From Pseudomonadota bacterium (GTDB taxonomy: Bacteria > Pseudomonadota > Gammaproteobacteria > Steroidobacterales > Steroidobacteraceae): a stretch of DNA of 5,176 bases. A model generated the notes under the pieces. That model was not told the origin of the DNA. It ran no database searches and saw only the letters and a program-made list of their open reading frames with translations. Shown here in pieces: positions 5,104-5,176 of the stretch. Made by a program: the position numbers and the translations under genes. The DNA lies in NCBI GenBank assembly GCA_023391815.1, contig JAEWAF010000044.1, positions 1 through 5,176 of the forward strand, given 5' to 3'. Within the stretch, counting starts at the first letter, position 1; each line of letters starts with the position of its first letter.

Positions 5104-5176
5104 ATGAGTAAAAAATTAATTTTCTCTTTTTTATTTATGGGTGCAATAAATTATGTATCCGCTCAATCGGTAAATT
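5104..5176 (+). CDS. Start of a secreted protein (cut by window end)
   Basis: Only the first 24 codons are visible. The protein begins MSKK, followed by a hydrophobic core (LIFSFLFMGA) and a VSA-Q junction near residues 18-21, a typical type I signal peptide like that of the gene at 405. The ATG lies 41 bp after the predicted crossover at 5062/5063, matching the position of first genes in cassettes A to C. The leader is very A-rich with no Shine-Dalgarno. The mature protein is out of the window, so no function can be given. Confidence 0.7.
   Translation, partial: MSKKLIFSFLFMGAINYVSAQSVN

Overview
This AT-rich window most likely comes from a member of the Bacteroidota (Flavobacteriia, Sphingobacteriia or Chitinophagia). 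The genes have A-rich leaders without a convincing Shine-Dalgarno sequence. One good match to the Bacteroidota promoter (TTTG, about 20 bp, TAnnTTTG) is present. Exported proteins begin with Lys-rich signal peptides ending in Ala-Gln. No species can be named from the sequence.

The main feature is a cassette array resembling a chromosomal integron. All genes lie on the + strand, in short units separated by four long hairpin-forming sites (about 155-352, 2418-2549, 4191-4322 and 4876-5068). Each site starts with an attC-like R'' box ending in AAC and ends with an R' box starting with GTT. Inside are a paired 8-9 bp stem, a conserved internal loop (usually AAAA opposite CTTC), a second GC-rich stem and a variable apical part. 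The first bases of each cassette are the reverse complement of that same cassette's last bases: GTTAGCGGT/ACCGCTAAC, GTTATGTGT/ACACATAAC and GTTAGGCGAC/GTCGCCTAAC. These pairs differ between cassettes. This is what integron cassettes that excise as circles should show. No integrase gene lies in the window, so calling this an integron rests on the sites alone.

Layout: (0) the end of a cassette with a membrane-protein fragment whose last codons lie inside the first site. (A) 347-2543: a small secreted protein with two repeats, a 38-bp perfect palindrome/terminator overlapping a promoter, then a probable two-gene operon of an XRE-type DNA-binding protein and an HNH endonuclease. (B) 2544-4316: two genes overlapping by ATGA, a spheroidene-monooxygenase (CrtA)-like protein and an unrecognised conserved-looking protein. 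(C) 4317-5062: a DUF2314 (YegJ-like) lipoprotein. (D) from 5063: the start of another secreted protein, cut by the window end.

The cassettes do not form one pathway. Each looks like an independent accessory module, biased towards exported small proteins plus one possible nuclease-based defence or selfish module (XRE + HNH). Intergenic stretches are all under 300 bp and are filled mainly by the recombination sites.
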